Source: Minisyncoccota bacterium
GTDB taxonomy: Bacteria; Patescibacteriota; Minisyncoccia; Phycocordibacterales; UBA2100
DNA length: 36,946 nt
Direction: 5' to 3'
NCBI GenBank assembly: GCA_018061585.1
Contig: JAGOTU010000002.1
Coordinates: forward strand, 1 to 36,946
Below are positions 14,751 through 22,540 of the stretch, piece by piece (position 1 is the first letter of the stretch; each line of letters begins with the position of its first letter). A program made the position numbers and the translations under genes. The notes under the pieces were generated by a model that made no database searches, was not told the origin of the DNA, and saw only the letters and a list, made by a program, of their open reading frames with translations.

Positions 14751-16244
14751 TCAGCGCATAGCCGGGGCTTTCCCCGGCTTTCTTATTTCTCCAAAAAAGA
14801 ATACGCAACCAAGTATCAAATACGCAACGAGTAGCCACCACGCATTGAACGCAGACACCGTTACGGATGCGTACGGGAATGACGCGAAGAGATCTGCGAT
14901 GAGAACAATATATCTGAGTAACATATACGCCGGCAGTGCCAGCAAGATCCCCCACGAGCCAAGCACCGCACCCGCGACAGCCGCAATGCCGGAAAACGCC
15001 ATCGCAAGCGGCACTGCAATGAGCGCGAGTATGTTGGCCGGAAGAGCAACAAGGCTCAGCATTCCGTTTTGATACAAAAGGAGCGGCAGTACTGTGATCT
15101 GCGTTGCGATGGTGGCTGACACGATCTCGCGCAGAGCGAAGCGTTCTGTCACAGCACTCAGTCGCTGTGCAACGGGGCCAGCAAATGCAATGAGCCCGAG
15201 TGTTGCGAGTACCGACAGCTGAAAGCCCGGATCGAACGCAAGTACATACGGATCCCATGCGACCATGCACACAACGATCGCAATGAGGACACGAAGCGCA
15301 ACGAACGTCCGTCCGTACATGCCTGCAATGACCGCAGCGAACGCCATCGCGCCTGCGCGCACAGAGCTGGGTGCAGCACCCGAGATCAGTATGAAAAAAG
15401 CGACTGTACCGAGCGCAGCGGCTAGCTTCGGCATGCGCGAAACACCGCCGAGCATGCGCAGGAGCGCACTCATAACAACGGTGATGTTGTAGCCGGACAG
15501 AACCAGAATATGCACGAGCGATACTTGTTGAAACACGTCGGAGAGCTCGCTCCCCACAGACCGTTTGTCCCCTGCCGTTATGCCGGCAGCGAGACCAGCG
15601 TACGGCTCCGGCAATACAGAGCGGAGTCCGCGGATGTAAGTAGATTTTATATACAGTGCAACTCGCATTGCCGGATCCCCTCCACTCGTTTGCACTTCGA
15701 CGTCCGCAAAAGCGACTTCGTATGAGATACCGCGTGAGGCAAGATACTGCGGATAGTTGAACGACCGACCCTCGCCCGTCTCGAACGATTCCGGTTTGCG
15801 GAGCACTCCGGTTACGGTGACGACATCTCCATAATTGGCACGCGTGAATGCAGGAGCGATCGCGAGCACCCGGGTATCATTCCGGAGCCCGACCGCGTCG
15901 ATAGTATCGACACGAACCGTCAATCGCGTGTTCCGCTCGCGAATATCCGGTTCAGCGACGATCGCCCCTTCGAACACAATGCGGCTATCAACCCTTGAGG
16001 CGAGATCAGGATCCATAGCAAGTCGCCCTGCTTCATATCGGAATGCACCAAGCAGGAACATACACGCAAAGAAAACGGCCATGTACGCGTACGTGCTTCC
16101 ATCTGTGACATGTGCTGCGATCAAGAGTATGCCGGCACTCCCGATACACGCGATCGCGAGCGGTAGCGTGAGCGGATAGAATGATGCATAAAAAATGCCG
16201 AGCAGGAACCCGGCGACACAAGCCATGAGTATGCGCTCACGCAT
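14751..16244 (-). CDS. comEC: ComEC/Rec2 DNA-uptake channel, without MBL domain
   Basis: A 497-residue polytopic membrane protein. N-terminal helices (about 5-65) are followed by a soluble DUF4131-type OB-like domain (about 70-190) and then the Competence domain with about eight helices (220-490), including LVHILVLSGYNITV, the SGAAPSSVRAG segment and FQLSVLATLGL. ComEC imports single-stranded DNA across the inner membrane during natural transformation. The usual C-terminal MBL hydrolase is missing here and is encoded separately at 12268-13131. ATG 16244 has TACGCT 6 nt upstream. No terminator of its own is seen. Confidence 0.93.
   Translation of the reverse strand: MRERILMACVAGFLLGIFYASFYPLTLPLAIACIGSAGILLIAAHVTDGSTYAYMAVFFACMFLLGAFRYEAGRLAMDPDLASRVDSRIVFEGAIVAEPDIRERNTRLTVRVDTIDAVGLRNDTRVLAIAPAFTRANYGDVVTVTGVLRKPESFETGEGRSFNYPQYLASRGISYEVAFADVEVQTSGGDPAMRVALYIKSTYIRGLRSVLPEPYAGLAAGITAGDKRSVGSELSDVFQQVSLVHILVLSGYNITVVMSALLRMLGGVSRMPKLAAALGTVAFFILISGAAPSSVRAGAMAFAAVIAGMYGRTFVALRVLIAIVVCMVAWDPYVLAFDPGFQLSVLATLGLIAFAGPVAQRLSAVTERFALREIVSATIATQITVLPLLLYQNGMLSLVALPANILALIAVPLAMAFSGIAAVAGAVLGSWGILLALPAYMLLRYIVLIADLFASFPYASVTVSAFNAWWLLVAYLILGCVFFFGEIRKPGKAPAMR
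14760..14785 (+). terminator. Terminator embedded in the comEC 3' end
   Basis: Stem AGCCGGGG/CCCCGGCT with a CTTT loop, then TTCTTATTTCT. It ends the plus-strand small gene but lies within the last codons of comEC (KPGKAP). Confidence 0.8.
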
Positions 16245-16250
16245 ACGCTC

Positions 16251-16256
16251 AGCGTA
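16251..16256 (-). promoter_or_regulatory. Probable leaderless -10 of comEC
   Basis: TACGCT on the minus strand ends 6 nt before the start codon. It fits TAnnnT but is a weak match. Confidence 0.45.
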
Positions 16257-16275
16257 CCAAAGAATCGTCGCGTGA

Positions 16276-16695
16276 TCAGGGGGTCCCGAGCACCTCGTCG
16301 AGCGCCTCGTTCACCAACCGATCCGCCTCCTTATTCTGCTCACGGGGCACATACGTAAATGTGTGCGACGAAAAATCTCTGAGAAGCGCATGCACCTTGG
16401 CTACCTGGGGCTTGAGCGTCGGCTCTTTGATCTTCCAATTACCAAGCACCTGCTCTACCACAAGTTTGCTATCCATGCGGACCTCGAGCGGCCGCCCCGC
16501 AAATCCTTTTTCTTTGAGTGCCGCGAGCGCGAGGGCGACCGCCTCGTACTCGGCCCAGTTATTGGTCTGCTTTTCGCCAAGATATTGTTTGAGCTCAAGG
16601 ATGATTGCATCGCCTTCATACGCGATAGCGCCTGCACCGGCAGGGCCTGGATTTCCGCGGGCCCCTCCGTCTGTGTACACAACAATGGTTTCCAT
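16276..16695 (-). CDS. rnhA: Ribonuclease HI
   Basis: A 139-residue RNase H that cuts the RNA strand of RNA-DNA hybrids. Catalytic acidic residues are visible: Asp9 (YTDGG), Glu49 (NWAEYEA), Asp75 (RMDSKLV) and Asp125 (EADRLVN). The GGARGNPGPAG start is of the compact RNase HI type without an N-terminal hybrid-binding domain. ATG 16695 is preferred to the ATG three codons upstream (16704) because TATCAT lies 7 nt before it and overlaps the upstream ATG. Confidence 0.93.
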   Translation of the reverse strand: METIVVYTDGGARGNPGPAGAGAIAYEGDAIILELKQYLGEKQTNNWAEYEAVALALAALKEKGFAGRPLEVRMDSKLVVEQVLGNWKIKEPTLKPQVAKVHALLRDFSSHTFTYVPREQNKEADRLVNEALDEVLGTP

Positions 16696-16702
16696 GCGGG
16701 CC

Positions 16703-16708
16703 ATGATA
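16703..16708 (-). promoter_or_regulatory. Leaderless -10 box of rnhA
   Basis: TATCAT on the minus strand ends 7 nt before ATG 16695. Confidence 0.5.
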
Positions 16709-16712
16709 CACG

Positions 16713-16740
16713 AAAAAACCCGGCGTAAGCCGGGTTTTTT
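16713..16740. terminator. Bidirectional-looking terminator upstream of rnhA
   Basis: A 12-bp stem AAAAAACCCGGC/GCCGGGTTTTTT with a GTAA loop. On the minus strand it ends the membrane-protein gene at 16759. Confidence 0.9.
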
Positions 16741-16758
16741 CAGTACATTTCCTTTTAC

Positions 16759-17397
16759 TTACGCGGTTGCAGCGGGCGTCGGAACCACCTCACTCGCAGC
16801 ATGTCCGAGCTTGCGATAGGTGTACACCATAGCGAGCGTGGAAACCGGAATGGTAACGAGGAGCGGTATCAGGAGCAGGATCGCGCCGATGATATTGATC
16901 GCTGCGATCGCAAGGATAAGCAGGAACAATGTCATACGATGACCCTTGGTCATGCGCGCGCTTTCCTTCAACGCTTCGATCGGGCCAAGTTTGCGGTCAA
17001 CGACGATAAACTTCACGAACAAGAGCATGATCGCAGCGATGACGCCCGGAACGATAAGGAGAATGAGTCCGACGACCACAATGATCCCGGTCAACACCGT
17101 TGCCGCCAAGTACGGCAGGAACTGCTGCGGATGCCACAGATCCTCGAGCTTTGCGCTCTCAGGCGACTCAAAGACCTTGAGCATCGTCGCAACGATACCG
17201 AGGTCCAAGAGCGTCGTGACAACGAGATTCAAGATGCTTCCGATAATATTCTCATCCATGCCGAGCATTCCAAGGATGAATCCTGTTACCCAGGAGACAA
17301 CGAAAATAATGACCGTCATGCCAATAAAGAAACCGGGGCGCTTCTTAAAGGTGTCCCACCCGTAATGGAGCGCCGCCTGTACAGAAATAGTATTCAT
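16759..17397 (-). CDS. DUF975/GPDPase-type multi-helix membrane protein
   Basis: A 212-residue integral membrane protein with about five hydrophobic segments. The central part (PGVIAAIMLLFVKFIVVDRK followed by GPIEALKESARMTKG) is typical of the DUF975 and glycerophosphodiesterase membrane-domain group, in which an amphipathic EALKxSxxxxKG helix follows a long transmembrane helix. Function is unknown. It ends in a short Pro/Ala tail. TAGCGT lies 6 nt before the ATG. Confidence 0.85.
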   Translation of the reverse strand: MNTISVQAALHYGWDTFKKRPGFFIGMTVIIFVVSWVTGFILGMLGMDENIIGSILNLVVTTLLDLGIVATMLKVFESPESAKLEDLWHPQQFLPYLAATVLTGIIVVVGLILLIVPGVIAAIMLLFVKFIVVDRKLGPIEALKESARMTKGHRMTLFLLILAIAAINIIGAILLLIPLLVTIPVSTLAMVYTYRKLGHAASEVVPTPAATA

Positions 17398-17403
17398 ACC
17401 TAA

Positions 17404-17409
17404 ACGCTA
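17404..17409 (-). promoter_or_regulatory. Possible leaderless -10 box
   Basis: TAGCGT on the minus strand ends 6 nt before ATG 17397; weak consensus. Confidence 0.4.
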
Positions 17410-17452
17410 GCACGTCGTGAGGTGCATCGGAACAGACCTGTGGAGAGTTCAT

Positions 17453-19132
17453 TTACGGGAGCATGTCGAGCAACCGAAGCGCAAGCCCCCCGCGGAAAGT
17501 GTCCCGCTCCATCGTCGCAATAGCGGTCGTCGGCTCATTCTGAGTCGGAACTTGTGTGAAATCCTCAGGGGCGCGAAAAAAGTCGTATGCACGGGCTGTT
17601 TCCCCCGTTTCAGTGCATTCGAGCGTAACTTCTACGTGATTTTGCTCTTTCCCGAATCGCTTGAGACCAATTACCTTTGCCTGGCTGATACGAATAACGG
17701 GCTTCGGATTCCCCATCCCGAACGGCGCGAGTCGGGCCATGTCCCGAAAGAGCGGCCATGAGACCTGTTTGAGGGTCAGCGTCATATCGGATTCCGGTGT
17801 CGGTTTCTTTTCGATACGTGAGAGTGTTTGTGCGGCGCTCGCAAGATCTTCTTGCAACGTATGTACTTTATCCGGAATCACGGAAAAGCCTCCCGAAGCT
17901 GAATGTCCACCGAACTCTTCGAACGACTCGGTTGCCGCAGTGAATAGGTCCACAACGGAGATCGCGCCGTCTGACCGACATGAGCCTTTTATATTCCCTG
18001 CACCATCTCGTCCCCAGAGGCACACAACACCGCCGCGGTCGTTCATTATCGAATTCGCGGCAAGACCCAAAAGGGCAGGTTTCCATTCCGGATCTCCGAG
18101 CACGACCACCTTGTCCGCCTCGGTGAACCGCTCCTTTGATCGCTTCTTGATCTCGCGCACTATCCCCGCAACGACACCCTTACGTGATGCGTTCAGTTTT
18201 TCGAGCTCAGTTGCTATCGCATCCGCCTCTCCGTGATCCTTTGTGGTGAGCAATCGTAGTGCAAGGATAGGCTCTCCCATTCTTGAAGCTGCGTTGATGC
18301 GGGGTCCGATCGAAAAGCCGATGTCCTCTTCCGAGAGTTCGGCTTTGCGTAATCGTAATTTAATGCAGAGCGCGATGATCCCCGGGCGAGGCGACTTACG
18401 CAGAACCTGCAGGCCCCAATGTGTAAGCACGCGGTTCTCGCCCACGAGCGGAACCATGTCGGCGATCGTAGCGATCGCAACAAGATCGAGCAGCCATTTC
18501 TCCCAACCCTCCTGGACCGCGAGGAACGCGTCCATCTTCCGCTCCCGACCGGCACGCAGTGTTGCCTGCACCAGTTTGAATGCCATTGCGGCGCCACAGA
18601 GGTTCGGAAACGGATAGCCCTCTCGTTTCGGATTCAATACGGCGACCGCAGGAGGCGGGTCACCGATGAGTTCGTGGTGATCGGTCACGATCACATCCAC
18701 CCCGAGGGTATTCGCATGCCTCACCGCGTCGTATGCGTTCGTTCCCACGTCGACGGTAACAATGAGCTGCACGCCGTCCTTTGCGAGTGTAGTGATCGCA
18801 TCCCTATGAAATCCATATCCCTCCCGATCACGATGCGGTATGTAGATACGCACGTTTTCGTGCCCGATCTTCTCAAAGAAATCGCTGAGCACTGATGCTC
18901 CGGGTATCCCGTCACAATCAAAATCGGCGTATACCGCAATACGCTGATTTTGAGCAATAGCATCGAGAAGCCTCTCTGTCGCCAGCGACATGTCCGCGAT
19001 GAGTTCCGGCCTATGAGTGTGCGCTTCGTAATCCGGGCGCAGGAACGCTTCAATATCCTCGGGGGTTTCGACACCACGACTCTTGAGTAGGGACCGCACG
19101 ACATCAGTGATCTCGATATCGGAGGTTTGCAT
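17453..19132 (-). CDS. recJ: Single-stranded-DNA exonuclease RecJ
   Basis: A 559-residue RecJ, a 5'-3' single-strand DNA exonuclease of the DHH superfamily used in recombination and mismatch repair. The motifs ADFDCDG (69-75), VTVDVGTN (125-132) and TDHHE (150-154) supply the Mn2+ site, and GGHSASGGFSV marks the DHHA1 domain. A C-terminal OB-like domain follows. ATG 19132 is chosen because the family begins here and TACAAT lies 7 nt upstream; the open extension to 19276 overlaps the HIT gene. Divergent from HIT, 42 nt apart. It may process DNA entering through ComEC; this is inference. Confidence 0.95.
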   Translation of the reverse strand: MQTSDIEITDVVRSLLKSRGVETPEDIEAFLRPDYEAHTHRPELIADMSLATERLLDAIAQNQRIAVYADFDCDGIPGASVLSDFFEKIGHENVRIYIPHRDREGYGFHRDAITTLAKDGVQLIVTVDVGTNAYDAVRHANTLGVDVIVTDHHELIGDPPPAVAVLNPKREGYPFPNLCGAAMAFKLVQATLRAGRERKMDAFLAVQEGWEKWLLDLVAIATIADMVPLVGENRVLTHWGLQVLRKSPRPGIIALCIKLRLRKAELSEEDIGFSIGPRINAASRMGEPILALRLLTTKDHGEADAIATELEKLNASRKGVVAGIVREIKKRSKERFTEADKVVVLGDPEWKPALLGLAANSIMNDRGGVVCLWGRDGAGNIKGSCRSDGAISVVDLFTAATESFEEFGGHSASGGFSVIPDKVHTLQEDLASAAQTLSRIEKKPTPESDMTLTLKQVSWPLFRDMARLAPFGMGNPKPVIRISQAKVIGLKRFGKEQNHVEVTLECTETGETARAYDFFRAPEDFTQVPTQNEPTTAIATMERDTFRGGLALRLLDMLP

Positions 19133-19174
19133 GGCGCGTATTGTATCGCGGTTATACGGGTGTACACTCTCGAC
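19133..19174. promoter_or_regulatory. Divergent leaderless promoters of recJ and the HIT gene
   Basis: Within 42 nt lie TACAAT for recJ (19145-19140, minus, ends 7 nt before its ATG) and TACACT for the HIT gene (19163-19168, plus, ends 6 nt before its ATG). Each -35 region must overlap the other promoter. Confidence 0.65.
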
Positions 19175-19537
19175 ATGAAGGACTGTGTCTTTTGTAAAAT
19201 CGTTCGCAAGGAAATACCGGCGACGGTGGTATACGAAGACGACCATTTTCTCGCGTTCATGGATATACATCCTCACGCTTCAGGACACGTCCAGGTAGTT
19301 CCCAAGGAACATTACCGTTGGGTATGGGATGTGCCGGAGATAGGACACTACTTTGAAGTGGTCCAGAAGATCGCCAAAGCACAGCAGCGAGTCTTTCACG
19401 AATCTGTTCGTTCCCGCGTTATGGGCGACGAAGTTCACCATGCGCACGTATGGCTGTTCCCTCACCCGGAGGAAACCCCTGGCGATAAAAATGATTTCGT
19501 CGGCAACGCGACCAAGATAATTGAAGCGTTGCACTAA
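19175..19537 (+). CDS. HIT-family nucleotide hydrolase-like protein
   Basis: A 120-residue histidine-triad protein. It opens with CVFCKIVRKEIPATVVYED, closely like HINT-type proteins, with Cys4 and Cys7 in a CxxC that often binds zinc. The catalytic block reads HAHVW (89-93): the first two triad histidines are present (His91 equivalent to the nucleophile), but the third position is Trp. HIT enzymes hydrolyse nucleotide phosphoramidates or dinucleotides; the substrate here is unknown. Predicted leaderless start, divergent from recJ. Confidence 0.92.
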   Translation: MKDCVFCKIVRKEIPATVVYEDDHFLAFMDIHPHASGHVQVVPKEHYRWVWDVPEIGHYFEVVQKIAKAQQRVFHESVRSRVMGDEVHHAHVWLFPHPEETPGDKNDFVGNATKIIEALH

Positions 19538-19567
19538 AAAAGCCCTGAACTCTGTCAGGGCTTTTTT
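19536..19567. terminator. Bidirectional terminator, HIT / exported protein
   Basis: Stem AGCCCTGA/TCAGGGCT with a 6-nt loop, flanked by A and T runs on either side, between converging genes. It overlaps the HIT stop codon. Confidence 0.92.
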
Positions 19568-19578
19568 AGACGAAAACG

Positions 19579-21186
19579 TTATTGTAGGTAGCCTTCGTTG
19601 CCGGTGCACACTCCTTCGTGCATGAGCGTAGCGTTGGAGTTATTCATTTGGCAGCGGTTCGAATAGGTCTGCGGCTCGTGCATCTGGCACATAAGCGCAC
19701 AGTACATACCAGGAGCACAGGTGTTCGCACATCCGTTCGGTCGACCGCACACAGGTTGATATTGTCCGGTACATGCAGTCTGTGACACCTGGACTGTCGC
19801 CGTTGATCGCGCCTCTTTGCCTTCACTATCGGTCACGGTCAGACCAACTGTGTAGTTTCCGGCAGTTGCGTACGAGTGTGTGAATGACGAATCCTGTTGG
19901 ATGCTCGCCTGCGGCGCCATGGTTCGCATAGCAGCCTCGGACGCAGTCCACTCATCCCCCCATACGATCGAGTACTTGAGTGTCCCGTTCTCGGGATCGG
20001 TCGCCGTTATTTTCCAGGTTCCGATCTCGTTCACAGCGAGTAATACCGGTCCGGAGAAGGACGAAATGACCGGCGCCTTGTTGGAATTAGAACCGTTGTC
20101 GAAATACGCACTGCAGTACGGTTTCTGCATGCTCTCCGGGGAGCAGTATTTGAGCGTGCAGAACGCAGGACCACCCGGAGTTGAACGACCGCAGCTGTTA
20201 CAGCCGTCATTCCATGACTTACACATTGAGTCGTTTTCCGGGGAGACGGTCGTGTCTTTGCACGCGCCACTGTACAAAAGAGTCGCACCGTCTGCCTTCA
20301 TAGTGCAAACGTTGCCGTACGTTGTGGGGACCGGGTTACACGGCGCTGCTACACAAACGACCTGCTTTGCTCCGCAGACCGGCATGTATTCCTTGGTGCA
20401 CGCGACCGGCGAATTGCCCACGATCACTTTTTCCGTTGCAATGGTCTCGTCTTTGCATCCATTCAGGCACATACCGCCGCTCTTTACGATCGATACGATA
20501 TACACATCGTCGGCTGTGTACGTGTGACTGAAAGAGACGGGAGTCTGGCAACGGGACGGGTAGATATCCTGACCATTCGTTGCGCAGTGAACCCATTGTC
20601 GTTCGGTTCCGTCACCGAAATCGATCATCGTGTCGCGACCGTCGGCCATGCTGGGTCGATAATCACTCGCGTCTCCGGTCTTCGAGGTGACCGTGACCGT
20701 GAGTGGTGCCGCACCCTTGTTCGGGGACACACTAAGGAGTCCATTGCCGCTGTTGCCGCACCAGATCTTGATGCGCTCTCGACTGAGGGGGCCAAACGAT
20801 CCGATGGCAGAAATGTTGTTCTTGGACTGCCACTTTGCGAGTGCCTGGGCAGTTGCGGGACCGAAGAATCCTGTGGCGGATGCTTGCAGATAGCCTTCGG
20901 TAGAGAGAAATTCCTGGAGACCCTTCACGTCGTCCCCGCTCTGACCACGTACTAGGTTTCGGTTGATTATAGAGCAGATACGATTCGACTTCACTTCACT
21001 CCAGTTCGATACAGGAGAGGTGGACGCGGTCGACTGCATCCTGATCTCGGCCTGCAGTGTCGCGATCTTGGCGAGCAGATCTTTGATCTGCTGCTGCAGA
21101 TCCCCGATAGAGAGAGCCGAGGCGGCGAACGGAGTCGCGAGTGCGACTGAAATAATAATGCCGGCTACGAGTGATTTGGTATTCAT
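19579..21186 (-). CDS. Large exported protein: PG-binding, PKD and Kazal-like domains
   Basis: A 535-residue exported protein. Signal peptide 1-25 (ends ASALS), then a short coiled segment (about 26-50) with Gln/Leu heptads. A PG_binding_1 domain spans about 78-143 (GQSGDDVKGLQEFL, GFFGPATAQAL). A PKD-like domain (about 150-260) has the IDFGDGT and FSHTYTADD motifs. Two Kazal-like Cys-rich domains (about 275-315 and 480-525, each with PVCG and YxNxC) flank a Cys-rich patch and a second PKD domain (about 370-470, FTHSYATAGNYTV). Kazal folds often inhibit proteases, but this is unproven here. Cell-wall-bound surface protein by inference. Confidence 0.85.
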   Translation of the reverse strand: MNTKSLVAGIIISVALATPFAASALSIGDLQQQIKDLLAKIATLQAEIRMQSTASTSPVSNWSEVKSNRICSIINRNLVRGQSGDDVKGLQEFLSTEGYLQASATGFFGPATAQALAKWQSKNNISAIGSFGPLSRERIKIWCGNSGNGLLSVSPNKGAAPLTVTVTSKTGDASDYRPSMADGRDTMIDFGDGTERQWVHCATNGQDIYPSRCQTPVSFSHTYTADDVYIVSIVKSGGMCLNGCKDETIATEKVIVGNSPVACTKEYMPVCGAKQVVCVAAPCNPVPTTYGNVCTMKADGATLLYSGACKDTTVSPENDSMCKSWNDGCNSCGRSTPGGPAFCTLKYCSPESMQKPYCSAYFDNGSNSNKAPVISSFSGPVLLAVNEIGTWKITATDPENGTLKYSIVWGDEWTASEAAMRTMAPQASIQQDSSFTHSYATAGNYTVGLTVTDSEGKEARSTATVQVSQTACTGQYQPVCGRPNGCANTCAPGMYCALMCQMHEPQTYSNRCQMNNSNATLMHEGVCTGNEGYLQ

Positions 21187-21296
21187 CCCGTTAGAAATAG
21201 GACGCGGACTACAAAGAGCCGAGCCCTATTTGACTAGTATTAATAAGCGGTGAGTATTTCATGTTGATGTTTGCGTGTCCGCGATTTCTAACGGGA
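21186..21296. repeat. 13-bp inverted repeat around an upstream region
   Basis: TCCCGTTAGAAAT at 21186-21198 recurs inverted at 21284-21296, and both copies continue into similar CGCGGAC sequence. The left copy adjoins the start codon of the exported-protein gene. No gene is seen in 21187-21411. Confidence 0.55.
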
Positions 21297-21411
21297 TTCA
21301 TAGCTCCAGTATAGAGGTTACGTATTCATAAGCGCAAAGCGTGACCCTGCGTGAGGATTAGACGCGCCAACCGGTCCGTCCTTTCATGATGAATATTTCG
21401 TGTATAGGAGG

Positions 21412-22539
21412 CTACGCAAGCGCTTGCAAGCCGGGTAGATCCCCTTCCAGAATATATTCAAGCATTGCACCACCTCCGGTAGAAAGGAACCCGAGATTCT
21501 TCCGGTGCATTCCGCTTTCTTCGATGACAGCAATTGTGTCGCCTCCGCCGATGACCTTCTGTGCACCGCTTTGGGCTATGAGTTCCGCTATGGAGTGAGT
21601 CCACTCCCCGTAACCGGACTCATAGAGACCGGTCGGACCATTCCACAGAATGAACTGTGCTTTCTCTATATAAGGAGCAATGAGTGCTATCGTTTCGGGT
21701 CCGATATCGACGATCTTGTCCCCCGTTTCGACTTCGGACGGCTTTTTGACGCGAGCTTGCTTGTCGAGTCTTTCGACGGTCACGTCGACCGGAGCGAGAA
21801 AGTGAGGATGCTCCAGAACATCTTGTCCCGGTAATTCCGCCGAAATGAGTGAGCGCCCCACCGACATGCCGCGCGCCTTGAAGACATCGTTCGCGAGTGC
21901 GCCCGTTATGAATACATTGTCGTAATTGGCGAGCAGCGTGCGAACGAGCGGAGCCTTTGTTTCGAACTTCGCGCCACCCAAGATCGCGAACGACGGATGC
22001 ATCGGTGCGCGGGCCTTTGAAAGTTCGCGAACCTCGGCGTCAACAAGAAGCCCCGAGTAGTGTGGGAGGTATTTCGGAACACCCACAATGGACGCGTGCG
22101 AGCGGTGAGCAGCGGAGAATGCATCACCGACATAGATATCTCCGAGCGAAGCGAGTTCACGTGCGAACTCGTTGTCATTCTTTGTCTCGCGGGGATCACG
22201 TCGGAGGTTCTCCAGGAGGAGTACATCGCCGTCACGCATGGCGTCGCGCGCCGAGTGTGCGACCGGTCCGGTGAGATCCTGCACATACGTGAGTGGTAGC
22301 TCGCTCTTAAGCGCACGCGCGACCGGTGCATTCGTTTCTTCCGGGTCTCGTCCGATATGCGAAAGAATTATGACGCGCGCACCGAGCGATTGCAGGTATG
22401 TGATGGTTTCGGCCGAGCGTCGCACCCGAAAAAGATCTGCGACCTCTCCGGTAGCAGTAAGCGGAACATCGAATCCGGCCCGCACGAGCACATACTTACC
22501 CTTCAGCTCCGGAGCCGGTACATCGTGAATACTTTTCAT
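21412..22539 (-). CDS. pgk: Phosphoglycerate kinase
   Basis: A 375-residue phosphoglycerate kinase (1,3-bisphosphoglycerate + ADP to 3-phosphoglycerate + ATP), slightly shorter than the usual 390-400. Family motifs are visible: VLVRAGFDVPL, the RVRRSAETITYL substrate arginines, LSHIGR, VGDAFSAAHRSHAS, ILGGAKFETK and the C-terminal GGGDTIAVIEE and STGGGAMLEYI nucleotide-site loops. The usual LLENLRF is LLENLRR. It starts one base after the tpiA stop with no Shine-Dalgarno, so translation is probably coupled. Confidence 0.96.
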   Translation of the reverse strand: MKSIHDVPAPELKGKYVLVRAGFDVPLTATGEVADLFRVRRSAETITYLQSLGARVIILSHIGRDPEETNAPVARALKSELPLTYVQDLTGPVAHSARDAMRDGDVLLLENLRRDPRETKNDNEFARELASLGDIYVGDAFSAAHRSHASIVGVPKYLPHYSGLLVDAEVRELSKARAPMHPSFAILGGAKFETKAPLVRTLLANYDNVFITGALANDVFKARGMSVGRSLISAELPGQDVLEHPHFLAPVDVTVERLDKQARVKKPSEVETGDKIVDIGPETIALIAPYIEKAQFILWNGPTGLYESGYGEWTHSIAELIAQSGAQKVIGGGDTIAVIEESGMHRKNLGFLSTGGGAMLEYILEGDLPGLQALA

Positions 22540-22540
22540 A

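Noticed and set aside
14572..15270. 232-codon minus-strand frame inside comEC
   Set aside because: Cys/Arg-rich out-of-frame reading of comEC.
16801..17403. 200-codon plus-strand frame opposite the DUF975-type gene
   Set aside because: Charged complement of hydrophobic codons, a usual antisense artefact.
19880..20527. 215-codon plus-strand frame opposite the large exported protein
   Set aside because: Antisense reading; the sense strand has a signal peptide and recognisable domains.
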